Part shown: positions 56,590 through 64,000 of the stretch, in pieces
Layout: every line of letters begins with the position of its first letter
Numbering within the stretch: position 1 is the stretch's first letter
DNA from: Provencibacterium sp.
GTDB taxonomy: Bacteria; Bacillota; Clostridia; Oscillospirales; Ruminococcaceae
Assembly: GCA_022792175.1 (NCBI GenBank)
Contig: JAAWAN010000009.1
Location: 1 to 64,000 of the forward strand
Direction of reading: 5' to 3'
Length of the DNA stretch: 64,000 bases
Made by a program: the position numbers and the translations under genes
The notes under the pieces: model-generated
Databases searched by the model: none
Seen by the model: the letters and a program-made list of their open reading frames with translations, nothing else
Told to the model about the DNA's origin: nothing

Positions 56590-58338
56590 TTACATGATTT
56601 TGCCTGGTTTCCTCCGCAGCTTTATCGTCACCTGGGTATAATACTGCAGGCGGGAGCGGACAGTAATACCATATCCCTCCCCATAGGCGAGCTGCAGCCG
56701 CCGGTCGATATTCGCAAGGCCGATGCCGTGGTGCAGGCTGCCCGTCTCCCGGCTTTCGGGGACAGAGCCTCCCCCGTGCGGCTCGAAGCCCGTTCCGTTA
56801 TCAGTAATCTCAAAAAAGAGGTCCTCCCCTTCCCCCCAGGCGCGGATGAGAATAAAACCGCGTTCGCGCTTTTCCAGCCCATGAACCACGGCGTTTTCGA
56901 CGATGGGCTGCAGAATGAAGCGGGGGATTTCCTCCTCCAGAATATCCGGCTGCGCCTCAATCCGCCGGTGGATGGTGTAATCATGCCGGATGTTCTGCAT
57001 CTCCAGATAGCTCTCTATCCATTCGAGGTCGGCGGCTATGTCGGTGTATTCCTCCCCGCCGGCCATGCTGCCGCGCAGCACCTTTCCAAAGGCCACCACC
57101 AGCCGGCTGATGTCCTCACACCGTCCCAGCTTGGAGAGCGACTTGATATCGTTTAAAATGTTATAGAAAAAATGCGGCTTTATCTGCGACTCGAGGGCAT
57201 TGAGCTCGGCGATATTCAGCCGCCGCTGCTTCTCAAGGTTATTCTCCATCAGCCGGTTGACCTCCTCCACCATGTCGTTGTAGTGGGTGGCCAGCTGCTC
57301 AATCTCCCGCCAGTCGCCTTTGCGCAGCGCAAACCGGTGGTCAAAATCCCCCTTTTTTGTGTATTCAAAAACCTGGATCAGCCGCTGCACCGGCTGGCCG
57401 ACCCGGCAGGCGAGCAGCGTCCCCAGCGCAGCAGCCGCCAGCACCGCTACAAGGCCAACCGATAGCGTAACGGCGGCAATCATCTCCGCATTGCGCTGCA
57501 GACTGAAAAAGGTAACCGTGTTAAACAGCCACAGGCTGCCCGGCCACAGGCCGAGGCAGCTGCAAAGGCTGTTTTCCCCAAAAAGCATCTGCCCCTCTGC
57601 GCCGAGGGCCGAAAGCTTCTGCAGGCAGCGCGCATCCTGCAAAAGCTTTCCCTCCATCTCCTCCGATTCGCTCGAAAGAACGACCATCCCCCGCTCATCC
57701 AGCAGCAGGGTAAGCTCGGTGGAGGCGGGCTGGGTGCTGCGCAGCAGGTTCATCAGATCCTGCCGGAGAACATCCACTACCACAAAGCCGGCCACCTCCC
57801 CCTCCTCCACCAGTGCCCGGCAGAGGCTCAGGCAGATTTTTTCCCCGTTATGGTTGGAGAAGTGATTGGCAAAGGCCACCGTTTCCCCCGGGAACTCGGC
57901 GGCCTTGCGGAAGATGCCATAGCTCCCATAGGTAGAGAGGTTATAGAGGTTGGGAATGGAGCCGGTGGAAAGCCGCTGCCCGCCGGATTTGGAAAAGAGA
58001 TGGATATAGACCCTCTCCATATTGCGGTTCCATACCTCGGTCGCGTGTTTTCGGATAAGCTCCCGCATCTCCGCCGCGTTCTCCCCGCTCTTTGCCCAGC
58101 GCACGGCCGGCTCGAGGCTGGCCAGCGCATCGGTAATCATCCGGTATTCCCGCAGGCGCACCGCCAGCGCGTTGCTCATAATCTCTGCCGCCTCGCCGCT
58201 CTCCGGCATGGCCGACTGCATAAAAAGCCTGCCGGACTGCTCAGATATCAGAGCGCCCGCCGCCAGCACCGGCAGAACGCCTACCAGAATAAAGGAAATC
58301 ACCAGCGTTGTAAAAAGCCTGCTGCGCTGCCGCTTCAT
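56590..58338 (-). CDS. YesM-type sensor histidine kinase
   Basis: A 582-residue membrane kinase. Helix 1 is near residues 8-30 (FTTLVISFILVGVLPVLAAG), then an extracellular sensor domain, helix 2 near 290-315 (TLSVGLVAVLAAAALGTLLA), and a HAMP region containing YTKKGDFDHRFALRKGDW. The phosphoacceptor His is in ESQIKPHFFYNILNDIKSLS, and the ATP site has RFILQPIVENAVVHG, ITDNGTGFEP and HGIGLANIDRRL. It forms a pair with the YesN-type regulator at 52409. The start at ATG 58338 has GGAGAG upstream; longer frames are not supported. Confidence 0.94.
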   Translation of the reverse strand: MKRQRSRLFTTLVISFILVGVLPVLAAGALISEQSGRLFMQSAMPESGEAAEIMSNALAVRLREYRMITDALASLEPAVRWAKSGENAAEMRELIRKHATEVWNRNMERVYIHLFSKSGGQRLSTGSIPNLYNLSTYGSYGIFRKAAEFPGETVAFANHFSNHNGEKICLSLCRALVEEGEVAGFVVVDVLRQDLMNLLRSTQPASTELTLLLDERGMVVLSSESEEMEGKLLQDARCLQKLSALGAEGQMLFGENSLCSCLGLWPGSLWLFNTVTFFSLQRNAEMIAAVTLSVGLVAVLAAAALGTLLACRVGQPVQRLIQVFEYTKKGDFDHRFALRKGDWREIEQLATHYNDMVEEVNRLMENNLEKQRRLNIAELNALESQIKPHFFYNILNDIKSLSKLGRCEDISRLVVAFGKVLRGSMAGGEEYTDIAADLEWIESYLEMQNIRHDYTIHRRIEAQPDILEEEIPRFILQPIVENAVVHGLEKRERGFILIRAWGEGEDLFFEITDNGTGFEPHGGGSVPESRETGSLHHGIGLANIDRRLQLAYGEGYGITVRSRLQYYTQVTIKLRRKPGKIM

Positions 58339-58412
58339 TCCCTGCTCTCCTCCCCTCTTTTGCCGCTCCCTTATGCGCCTGCCGCCACAGTACGCAGGCG
58401 GGGCAGCCGTTC

Positions 58413-59396
58413 TTATTCCTCCTTCCCCGCCAGCGAAAGGGCCGCATAGTCCCCGATGGCATCTCCCAGCCCGGCCGGCAAAACCTCGCAGGCCTTTTGG
58501 GAAAACGGGATGCACTCCCGCCTGATGACCTGCTCCGCAGCCGGCCAGAGCAGCTCGCGGCTTCTTTCAAAAATGCTGCCGATGATAATCCGCTGCGGAT
58601 TCAAAATATCAATCAGCAGTGAGAGCCCCTTGCCGAGATAGCGGCCGCTGACGGCAAAAATCTCTTTAGCCAGCGGGTCCCCCTCCTTCGCCGCCTGGGC
58701 TACCAGCTTTGCGCTCAGGCCTTCCATACTGCCTGCGCGCTGCAAAAGCGCCGGATTTTCCCCTATCCCCAGCCGCTCGGATACCATCATTTTCGCCAGC
58801 TGGTGGATGCCTCCCCCGCTGCAGAAGCCCTCGAAGGAGCCCATCTTTCCGAATCCGACCGGGCCGCACTCCGCCAGTCGCAGGTGCCCAATTTCCCCCG
58901 CCATATCACTCACTCCCCGGTAGAGCCGGCCATCGAGAATGAGCCCCGCGCCGCAGCCGGTTCCGAAGGTCAAAAAAATCAAGTTCTGGCAGCCTCTGCC
59001 CGCCCCATATTTCCATTCGGCCAGAGCGCAGGCGTTGGCATCGTTTTCTAGCCTGACCGGCAGGCGGTAGCGCTCCTCCAGCATCTCCCCGATGGGGATA
59101 TTCAGCCAGCCCGGCAGGTTGGGGGGAGCGAGAATGAGCCGCCTGCGGCTGTCGAGCGGCCCGCCGCAGCTGATGCCGATGCCCTCAAGCCCTTCCTGCG
59201 AAGCGGCATATCTCTCTGTTAAGGCATCTATCTCGCGTGTAAAGAGTCCTATCATCTCCTGCGGCCCGCTCGTTTTTTTCGTCTCAAAGACCGTCTTCTC
59301 CAAAATGGCCATATCTGCCTGCGGCTTTTTCTCTGCCCTGCCCAGCAGCACAGCGCACTTGGTTCCTCCAATATCAATCCCTATCCGGTAGCCCAT
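58413..59396 (-). CDS. ROK family sugar kinase or regulator without a DNA-binding domain
   Basis: A 327-residue ROK protein. The ATP site begins with YRIGIDIGGTKCAVLLG, followed by GIGISCGGPLDSRRRLILAP, ENDANACALAEWKYGAGRGC and LTFGTGCGAGLILDGRLYRG. The usual ROK zinc cluster (CxCGxxGC) is replaced by ECGPVGFGKMGSFEGFCSGG, which marks a subgroup. No N-terminal helix-turn-helix is present, so it is more likely a sugar kinase than a repressor. It is the first gene of the minus-strand sugar cluster and divergent from the GH106-like gene. The start at ATG 59396 fits the family N-terminus. Confidence 0.92.
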   Translation of the reverse strand: MGYRIGIDIGGTKCAVLLGRAEKKPQADMAILEKTVFETKKTSGPQEMIGLFTREIDALTERYAASQEGLEGIGISCGGPLDSRRRLILAPPNLPGWLNIPIGEMLEERYRLPVRLENDANACALAEWKYGAGRGCQNLIFLTFGTGCGAGLILDGRLYRGVSDMAGEIGHLRLAECGPVGFGKMGSFEGFCSGGGIHQLAKMMVSERLGIGENPALLQRAGSMEGLSAKLVAQAAKEGDPLAKEIFAVSGRYLGKGLSLLIDILNPQRIIIGSIFERSRELLWPAAEQVIRRECIPFSQKACEVLPAGLGDAIGDYAALSLAGKEE

Positions 59397-59441
59397 ACCT
59401 TTCCACTCCTGTCCGGGGATGTTCCCCGCATTTATACCGGT

Positions 59442-59470
59442 ATCATAGCGCAAAGCTCTAAATGAATCAA
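59442..59470 (-). promoter_or_regulatory. Promoter of the ROK-led cluster
   Basis: TTGATT (59465-59470) and TATGAT (59442-59447) on the minus strand with a 17-base spacer. Confidence 0.65.
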
Positions 59471-59485
59471 TCTGTTTTTCAGATT
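59469..59485. promoter_or_regulatory. Inverted repeat between divergent sugar-gene promoters
   Basis: AATCTG (59469-59474), five T, CAGATT (59480-59485). It touches the -35 of the ROK promoter and lies just before the -35 of the GH106-like promoter, a position suited to joint control. Confidence 0.4.
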
Positions 59486-59491
59486 TTTGTA

Positions 59492-59520
59492 TTGCTTTTC
59501 CGATAGGCGCGTGCTACTAT
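59492..59520 (+). promoter_or_regulatory. Promoter of the GH106-like gene
   Basis: TTGCTT (59492-59497) and TACTAT (59515-59520) with a 17-base spacer. Confidence 0.55.
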
Positions 59521-59581
59521 GAAAGCATCCTGGGCCGCGCCTTCGTTTTATGCGGGCCGCCCGATGAAAGAAGGAATGAAA

Positions 59582-62500
59582 ATGCTCTACCCCGACCGGG
59601 AGAAGACATATAGCGAAGAGATGTTCCGCTCCCCCAAAAGCGAATACCGCGCAACCCCCTTCTGGGCCTGGAACAGCCCGCTCGAAGAGGAGGACCTGCT
59701 CTGGCAGATTGAGCAGCTGAAAAAGATGGGCTTCGGCGGTTTTCATATGCATGTGCGCACCGGGCTGGACATCGAATACCTGGGAAAAGAGTATATGGGG
59801 CTGATAAAGTCCTGCGTCGAGAAGGCAAAGCAGGAAGAGATGCTCGCCTATCTTTATGATGAGGACCGCTGGCCCTCCGGCGCGGCGGGCGGCTTTGTCA
59901 CCCGCCAGCCGCAGTACCGCATCCGCCACCTGCTGCTGACCCGCCACCCCTATGGCGAGGCAAAGGGGGCCACTGCCTTTATCGGCTCAAAGGCCGGTTC
60001 CAGCCGGACGGAGAACGGCTCCCTCATCGCCTGCTACGACGTTTCACTGAATCCGGATGGGAGCCTGAGAAGCTACCGCCGCATTGAGGAAAACGAACAG
60101 GCAAAGGGCTTTAAGCTCTACGCCTACGATGAAGCCGCCCTGCCCAGCCCCTGGTTTAATAACGAGACCTATGCCAACACCCTCGACCCGGCCGCCATCC
60201 GGGAGTTTATCCGCATTACCTACGAGCGGTATCATGAGAAGCTCTCGGGGGACTTCGGCGGCGTTGTCCCCTCCATCTTCACCGATGAGCCGCAGTTTTC
60301 CGAAAAGGAAACGCTCGGCTTCGCGCTGGAGGACCGGGACGTTTCCCTGCCCTGGACGAGCGACCTGCCAGAGACCTACCGGGCCGCCTATAACGGGGAG
60401 GAGCTGCTCGAGGCGCTGCCCGAGCTGATGTGGGATAAGCCGGAGGGGGAGATTTCCCCTGTGCGCTACCACTACCATGACCACATTGCCGAGCGCTTTT
60501 CCTCCGCCTTCGCCGACCAGTGCGGCAGCTGGTGCAGGGAGCACGGACTGATGCTGACCGGGCACATGATGGAGGAGCCGACCCTCTGGAGCCAGACGCG
60601 CGCGCTGGGCGAAGCGATGCGCTCCTACCGCTCCTTCCAGCTGCCGGGCATTGACATGCTCTGCGACCACCGGGAGTTTACCACCGCCAAGCAGGCGCAG
60701 TCGGCCGCGCGGCAGTATGGCTGCCCGGGCGTTCTCTCCGAGCTCTACGGCGTTACCAACTGGGACTTCGACTTCCGCGGCCACAAGCTGCAGGGAGACT
60801 GGCAGGCCGCGCTGGGGGTAACGGTGCGGGTACCGCACCTCTCCTGGGTATCGATGAACGGCGAGGCTAAACGGGACTATCCTTCCACCTTCAACTACCA
60901 GAGCCCCTGGTACCGGGAGTACCCCTATATCGAGGACCATTTCGCCCGGACCGCCTCGGTGATGACCCGCGGCAGGGCCGTCTGCCGGGTCGGCGTTCTG
61001 CACCCGGTAGAAAGCTACTGGCTGCACTGGGGCCCGAAGGAGAACACCGAGGCCATCCGCAGCCAGATGGATAGGCGCTTTCAGGATTTGTGCAGCTGGC
61101 TGCTGCGCGGGCTGATTGATTTCGACTACCTCTGCGAATCCACCCTGCCCGCCCAGTGTGAGGTTCCCGCCATCAGCGGGGAAAGCTTCCCGGTAGGCGA
61201 AATGCGTTATAACGTGGTGCTCGTCCCCGCCATGGAGACCATCCGCTCGACTACCCTGGAGCGGCTGGAGGCCTTTCAGCGGGCGGGCGGGCGTATCCTC
61301 TTTTTAGGGGATGCCCCCTGCTACGTCGATGCCCACCCGGATGAGCGCGCCCGCCGGCTCTGGGAAAAATGCGAACAGATCGCCTTTGACCGAAACGCCA
61401 TTCTGCAGGCACTCGAGCCGCTGCGCGAAATCGATATCCGCATGAGCGACGGGAGCCGCAGCAGCAGCCTCCTCTATCAGCTGCGCGAGGAGCCCGGCTG
61501 CCAGTGGCTGTTTATCGCCCATGCCGATGCGCCGGAAAACAAGGACCTGGCGGGCGGCGGCCTTCTCACCCTGCGCCTAAAAGGGGAATGGGCCTGCACC
61601 CGCTATGACACCCTTTCCGGCGAAACCGCCCCGGAAAAGGTCCTCTGGGAAAACGGCTGGACTCTGCTGCGCACCGCCTTTTATGACCACGACAGCCTGC
61701 TCATCAAAATGGACCACAGCGCGCCGCAGCAGGGCCAGAGCGCCCCGGCGCTGATCCCCGATCGCGAAGGAGTCCATTTCCTCGCCCCCGTCCCTGTTAC
61801 GCTCGAGGAGCCGAACGTCCTGCTCTTAGATATGGCGCAGGCTTCGCTTGACGGCGGGCCGCTTTCTCCCTGCGAGGAGATTCTGCGGCTGGATAATCAG
61901 CTGCGCCAGAAGCTCGGCTGGCCGACGCGCGGCGAGGCATTCGCCCAGCCCTGGGTGGAAAACGACAGCTCCACTCCCCACACCCTGCGCCTTTGCTACC
62001 GCTTTGAGAGCGAACTCCCCCTTTCGGGCGCAAAGCTCGCGCTGGAAAATGCCAAAAAAGCCGTCGTTTCGCTCAACGGGCAGCCGGCCGGTCCCTGCGA
62101 CGGATGGTATGTGGATAAATGTATCGGTACCCGTCCGCTGCCGGAAATCAAAGAGGGAGAAAACCTGCTGGAAATTTCGCTCCCCTATGGCCGCAAGGTG
62201 GATATCGAGGCCTGCTACCTGCTCGGCGATTTCGGCGTTTCGGTGCGCGGCATCCGCTCCGTGCTGACGGCGCCGGTAAAATCCCTCTGCTTTGGTGACA
62301 TTACCCGGCAGGGCCTCCCCTTCTATGGCGGCAACCTGTGCTATCATCTGAAAGCCGAAAGCCATGGCGGCCCGCTGTATATCCGCGCCTCCTGCTACCG
62401 CGGGCATCTGCTGCGCGTGCGGGCGGACGGGAAGGACTGCGGCGTTATCGCCTTCTCCCCCTATACGCTGAAAATAGAGGGGCTCGCGCCCGGTGAACAC

Positions 62501-62680
62501 GACATTGAGCTTGTTTATTTCGGCAGCCGGGTCAACACCTTCGGCCAGCTGCACCGCAACGACCACCTGCAGCCCTGGTGGGGCCCGAACTCCTGGAGAA
62601 GCACGGGAGACAGCTGGACCTATGAATACCGCTTCTGGAAGCAGGGGGTCTTAAAATCCCCGGAAATCTGGGAGGAATAA
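59582..62680 (+). CDS. Large glycoside hydrolase, GH106-like (alpha-L-rhamnosidase-related)
   Basis: A 1032-residue protein without a signal peptide. The N-terminal catalytic region begins with YRATPFWAWNSPLEEEDLLW and continues with KKMGFGGFHMHVRTGLDIEY and AYLYDEDRWPSGAAGGF, the pattern of the large GH106-like family that includes alpha-L-rhamnosidases. Further acidic segments are VVPSIFTDEPQFSEKE and VLSELYGVTNWDFDFRGHK. The C-terminal third looks beta-rich and may bind carbohydrate. Start ATG 59582 is chosen because AAGAAGGA lies six bases upstream. The exact sugar is unproven. It is divergent from the ROK-led transport cluster and likely cleaves what that transporter imports. Confidence 0.72.
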   Translation: MLYPDREKTYSEEMFRSPKSEYRATPFWAWNSPLEEEDLLWQIEQLKKMGFGGFHMHVRTGLDIEYLGKEYMGLIKSCVEKAKQEEMLAYLYDEDRWPSGAAGGFVTRQPQYRIRHLLLTRHPYGEAKGATAFIGSKAGSSRTENGSLIACYDVSLNPDGSLRSYRRIEENEQAKGFKLYAYDEAALPSPWFNNETYANTLDPAAIREFIRITYERYHEKLSGDFGGVVPSIFTDEPQFSEKETLGFALEDRDVSLPWTSDLPETYRAAYNGEELLEALPELMWDKPEGEISPVRYHYHDHIAERFSSAFADQCGSWCREHGLMLTGHMMEEPTLWSQTRALGEAMRSYRSFQLPGIDMLCDHREFTTAKQAQSAARQYGCPGVLSELYGVTNWDFDFRGHKLQGDWQAALGVTVRVPHLSWVSMNGEAKRDYPSTFNYQSPWYREYPYIEDHFARTASVMTRGRAVCRVGVLHPVESYWLHWGPKENTEAIRSQMDRRFQDLCSWLLRGLIDFDYLCESTLPAQCEVPAISGESFPVGEMRYNVVLVPAMETIRSTTLERLEAFQRAGGRILFLGDAPCYVDAHPDERARRLWEKCEQIAFDRNAILQALEPLREIDIRMSDGSRSSSLLYQLREEPGCQWLFIAHADAPENKDLAGGGLLTLRLKGEWACTRYDTLSGETAPEKVLWENGWTLLRTAFYDHDSLLIKMDHSAPQQGQSAPALIPDREGVHFLAPVPVTLEEPNVLLLDMAQASLDGGPLSPCEEILRLDNQLRQKLGWPTRGEAFAQPWVENDSSTPHTLRLCYRFESELPLSGAKLALENAKKAVVSLNGQPAGPCDGWYVDKCIGTRPLPEIKEGENLLEISLPYGRKVDIEACYLLGDFGVSVRGIRSVLTAPVKSLCFGDITRQGLPFYGGNLCYHLKAESHGGPLYIRASCYRGHLLRVRADGKDCGVIAFSPYTLKIEGLAPGEHDIELVYFGSRVNTFGQLHRNDHLQPWWGPNSWRSTGDSWTYEYRFWKQGVLKSPEIWEE

Positions 62681-62690
62681 CCGGGCATAA

Positions 62691-62728
62691 AGGGCGCGTT
62701 GCAAAACTCTCGTTTTGCAGCGCGCCCT
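62691..62728 (+). terminator. Hairpin after the GH106-like gene
   Basis: Arms AGGGCGCGTTGCAAAAC (62691-62707) and GTTTTGCAGCGCGCCCT (62712-62728), TCTC loop, no T run. It belongs to the recurrent GCAAAA family but may only slow or protect the transcript end. Confidence 0.55.
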
Positions 62729-62759
62729 GCTGCAGAAAAAATCGATATAGAGGAAAAAG

Positions 62760-63545
62760 ATGCATTTTACAAATGAGCAGATACTGCAGGCCGCGATGCG
62801 CCAGTCGGCATGGGATGCGGGCTGCAGCATGCAGGATTTTTTGCAGAAGAAAAATGTCATCGCCCTGTCTGCGGCAAACCCGCGGGCCAAAAAATGCCTG
62901 CCGCTGCCCCCTTCCTGCACGCTGATTTCCTATGGAAATAATATCGTTGCCTCCATTGACGAAAAATACCGCGGCCCGGTCTCCGAATACATCAGCCGCT
63001 TTCCTGCCGCGCACTGCTTTGAACCCCCCGGCCTGTATCTCTTAAACGATGCGCTTGCAAAAGGGGGCCTGAAGGTGTGCTTCATGGCCGAATATTTTCT
63101 GCCGGACCTCGGGCAGCTGAAGGCTTTAAGCTGCCCCTATGAGATAAAAATCCTGCATCCCTGTGATTTCGGGCTGCTCTATGGCGGCCCCTGGAAAAAC
63201 GCTCTCAGCGAAAGCCGCAGGCAGCTCGATGTTTTAGGCGCCGGCGCCTATGAGGGTGAAAGGCTCATCGGCCTTGCCGCCTGCTCGGCCGACTGCGAAA
63301 GCATGTGGCAAATCGGGGTGGACGTGCTGCCGTCCTACCGCCGGCGGGGAATAGCGTCCGCGCTGACCAGCCGGCTGGCGGCAGAAATTCTGAAAAGGGA
63401 AAAAATCCCCTTCTACTGCGCCGCGTGGTCGAATCTTTCTTCTGTGCGCAACGCCATCAGGTGCGGCTTTCGCCCCGCCTGGATAGAGCTGAGCGCTAAA
63501 AGTATCCCGGCTATCGAACAGATGAACGGCTCTCCTCTGCAGTAG
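62760..63545 (+). CDS. GNAT family N-acetyltransferase with an extended N-terminus
   Basis: A 261-residue protein. The C-terminal half is a GNAT domain with the acetyl-CoA site in GVDVLPSYRRRGIASALTSR near residue 190 and CAAWSNLSSVRNAIRCGFRP near 222. The N-terminal half (about 130 residues) is not recognised; proteins of this length in the family often have a second, degenerate GNAT-like half. Acceptor unknown. It follows the GH106-like gene by about 80 bases with a hairpin between. Confidence 0.85.
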   Translation: MHFTNEQILQAAMRQSAWDAGCSMQDFLQKKNVIALSAANPRAKKCLPLPPSCTLISYGNNIVASIDEKYRGPVSEYISRFPAAHCFEPPGLYLLNDALAKGGLKVCFMAEYFLPDLGQLKALSCPYEIKILHPCDFGLLYGGPWKNALSESRRQLDVLGAGAYEGERLIGLAACSADCESMWQIGVDVLPSYRRRGIASALTSRLAAEILKREKIPFYCAAWSNLSSVRNAIRCGFRPAWIELSAKSIPAIEQMNGSPLQ

Positions 63546-63578
63546 CTCCCGCTTTGCCGGAAAACCTGAGACCTTTTA

Positions 63579-63616
63579 GCAAAGCGGCGCAGTCCAAAAG
63601 GACTGCGCCGCTTTGC
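63579..63616. terminator. Hairpin between the GNAT gene and gdhA
   Basis: Arms GCAAAGCGGCGCAGTCC (63579-63595) and GGACTGCGCCGCTTTGC (63600-63616), AAAA loop. It lies between convergent genes; T runs are weak on both sides. Confidence 0.6.
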
Positions 63617-63653
63617 TTTGGAATATATACAGAAAACAAAGGGAGGACAATGT

Positions 63654-64000
<347 letters not shown>

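Noticed and set aside
60044-61027. 327-codon minus-strand open frame opposite the GH106-like gene
   Set aside because: It arises from GC-rich codon structure of the glycosidase gene and has no domain or promoter.

Overview
The window reads as a chromosomal segment of a GC-rich anaerobic Bacillota bacterium, most likely class Clostridia and close to Oscillospiraceae. The evidence is a SigA-type rpoD with dnaG, an HrcA/CIRCE site, a T-box leader, a GatCAB transamidation operon, rubrerythrin, NADP-type glutamate dehydrogenase, YesM/YesN-type two-component genes and LplB/YtcP-type sugar transporters. TTG start codons are frequent. No rRNA, tRNA, CRISPR array, transposase or phage gene was seen.

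Layout. 1-4.4 kb: an AT-rich DUF3825 gene cut by the left edge, an unrecognised protein, and a Crp-family regulator divergent from a MATE exporter, with a Crp-like palindrome between them. 4.6-7.5 kb: a broken surface-protein gene of the leucine-rich repeat type. 7.6-13.3 kb: an aspS-gatC fusion, gatA and gatB behind a T-box leader. 13.4-18.6 kb: an Rrf2-NUDIX fusion, rpoD, dnaG and dgt. 19-22.8 kb: coaX with a probable pantothenate importer subunit, then a secreted transglutaminase-like protein. 23-31 kb: CIRCE-controlled clpB, an ASCH protein, two acetyltransferase genes (one fused to an HD domain), a C_GCAxxG_C_C protein, a sugar transferase, GtrA and rubrerythrin. 31-34 kb: uvrA with a LexA-like box.

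34.6-62.7 kb is mainly a carbohydrate region. It holds three CUT1-type ABC transporter cassettes, each with two permeases and one binding protein and none with an ATPase gene. The first ends with a membrane AraC regulator, the second with a zinc-phospholipase-C-like gene, and the third is built into a ROK kinase / YesM / YesN / amidohydrolase cluster divergent from a large GH106-like glycosidase. A domain-swapped GH3 enzyme, a second MATE exporter and a second transglutaminase-like protein lie between them. The right end has a GNAT acetyltransferase and the 3' part of gdhA.

How it works together. The 7.6-13.3 kb operon makes Asn-tRNA and Gln-tRNA by transamidation, and its leader carries overlapping Glu (GAA) and Asn (AAC) codons in the likely specifier loop. 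The sugar region takes up and breaks down oligosaccharides under three different local regulators. The most notable observations are the AspRS-GatC fusion with its dual-codon T-box, the Crp-like operator that fits autorepression and activation of the MATE gene at once, LexA-like boxes at uvrA and the second MATE gene, the Rrf2-NUDIX fusion, and a repeated family of GTTGCAAAA hairpin terminators.
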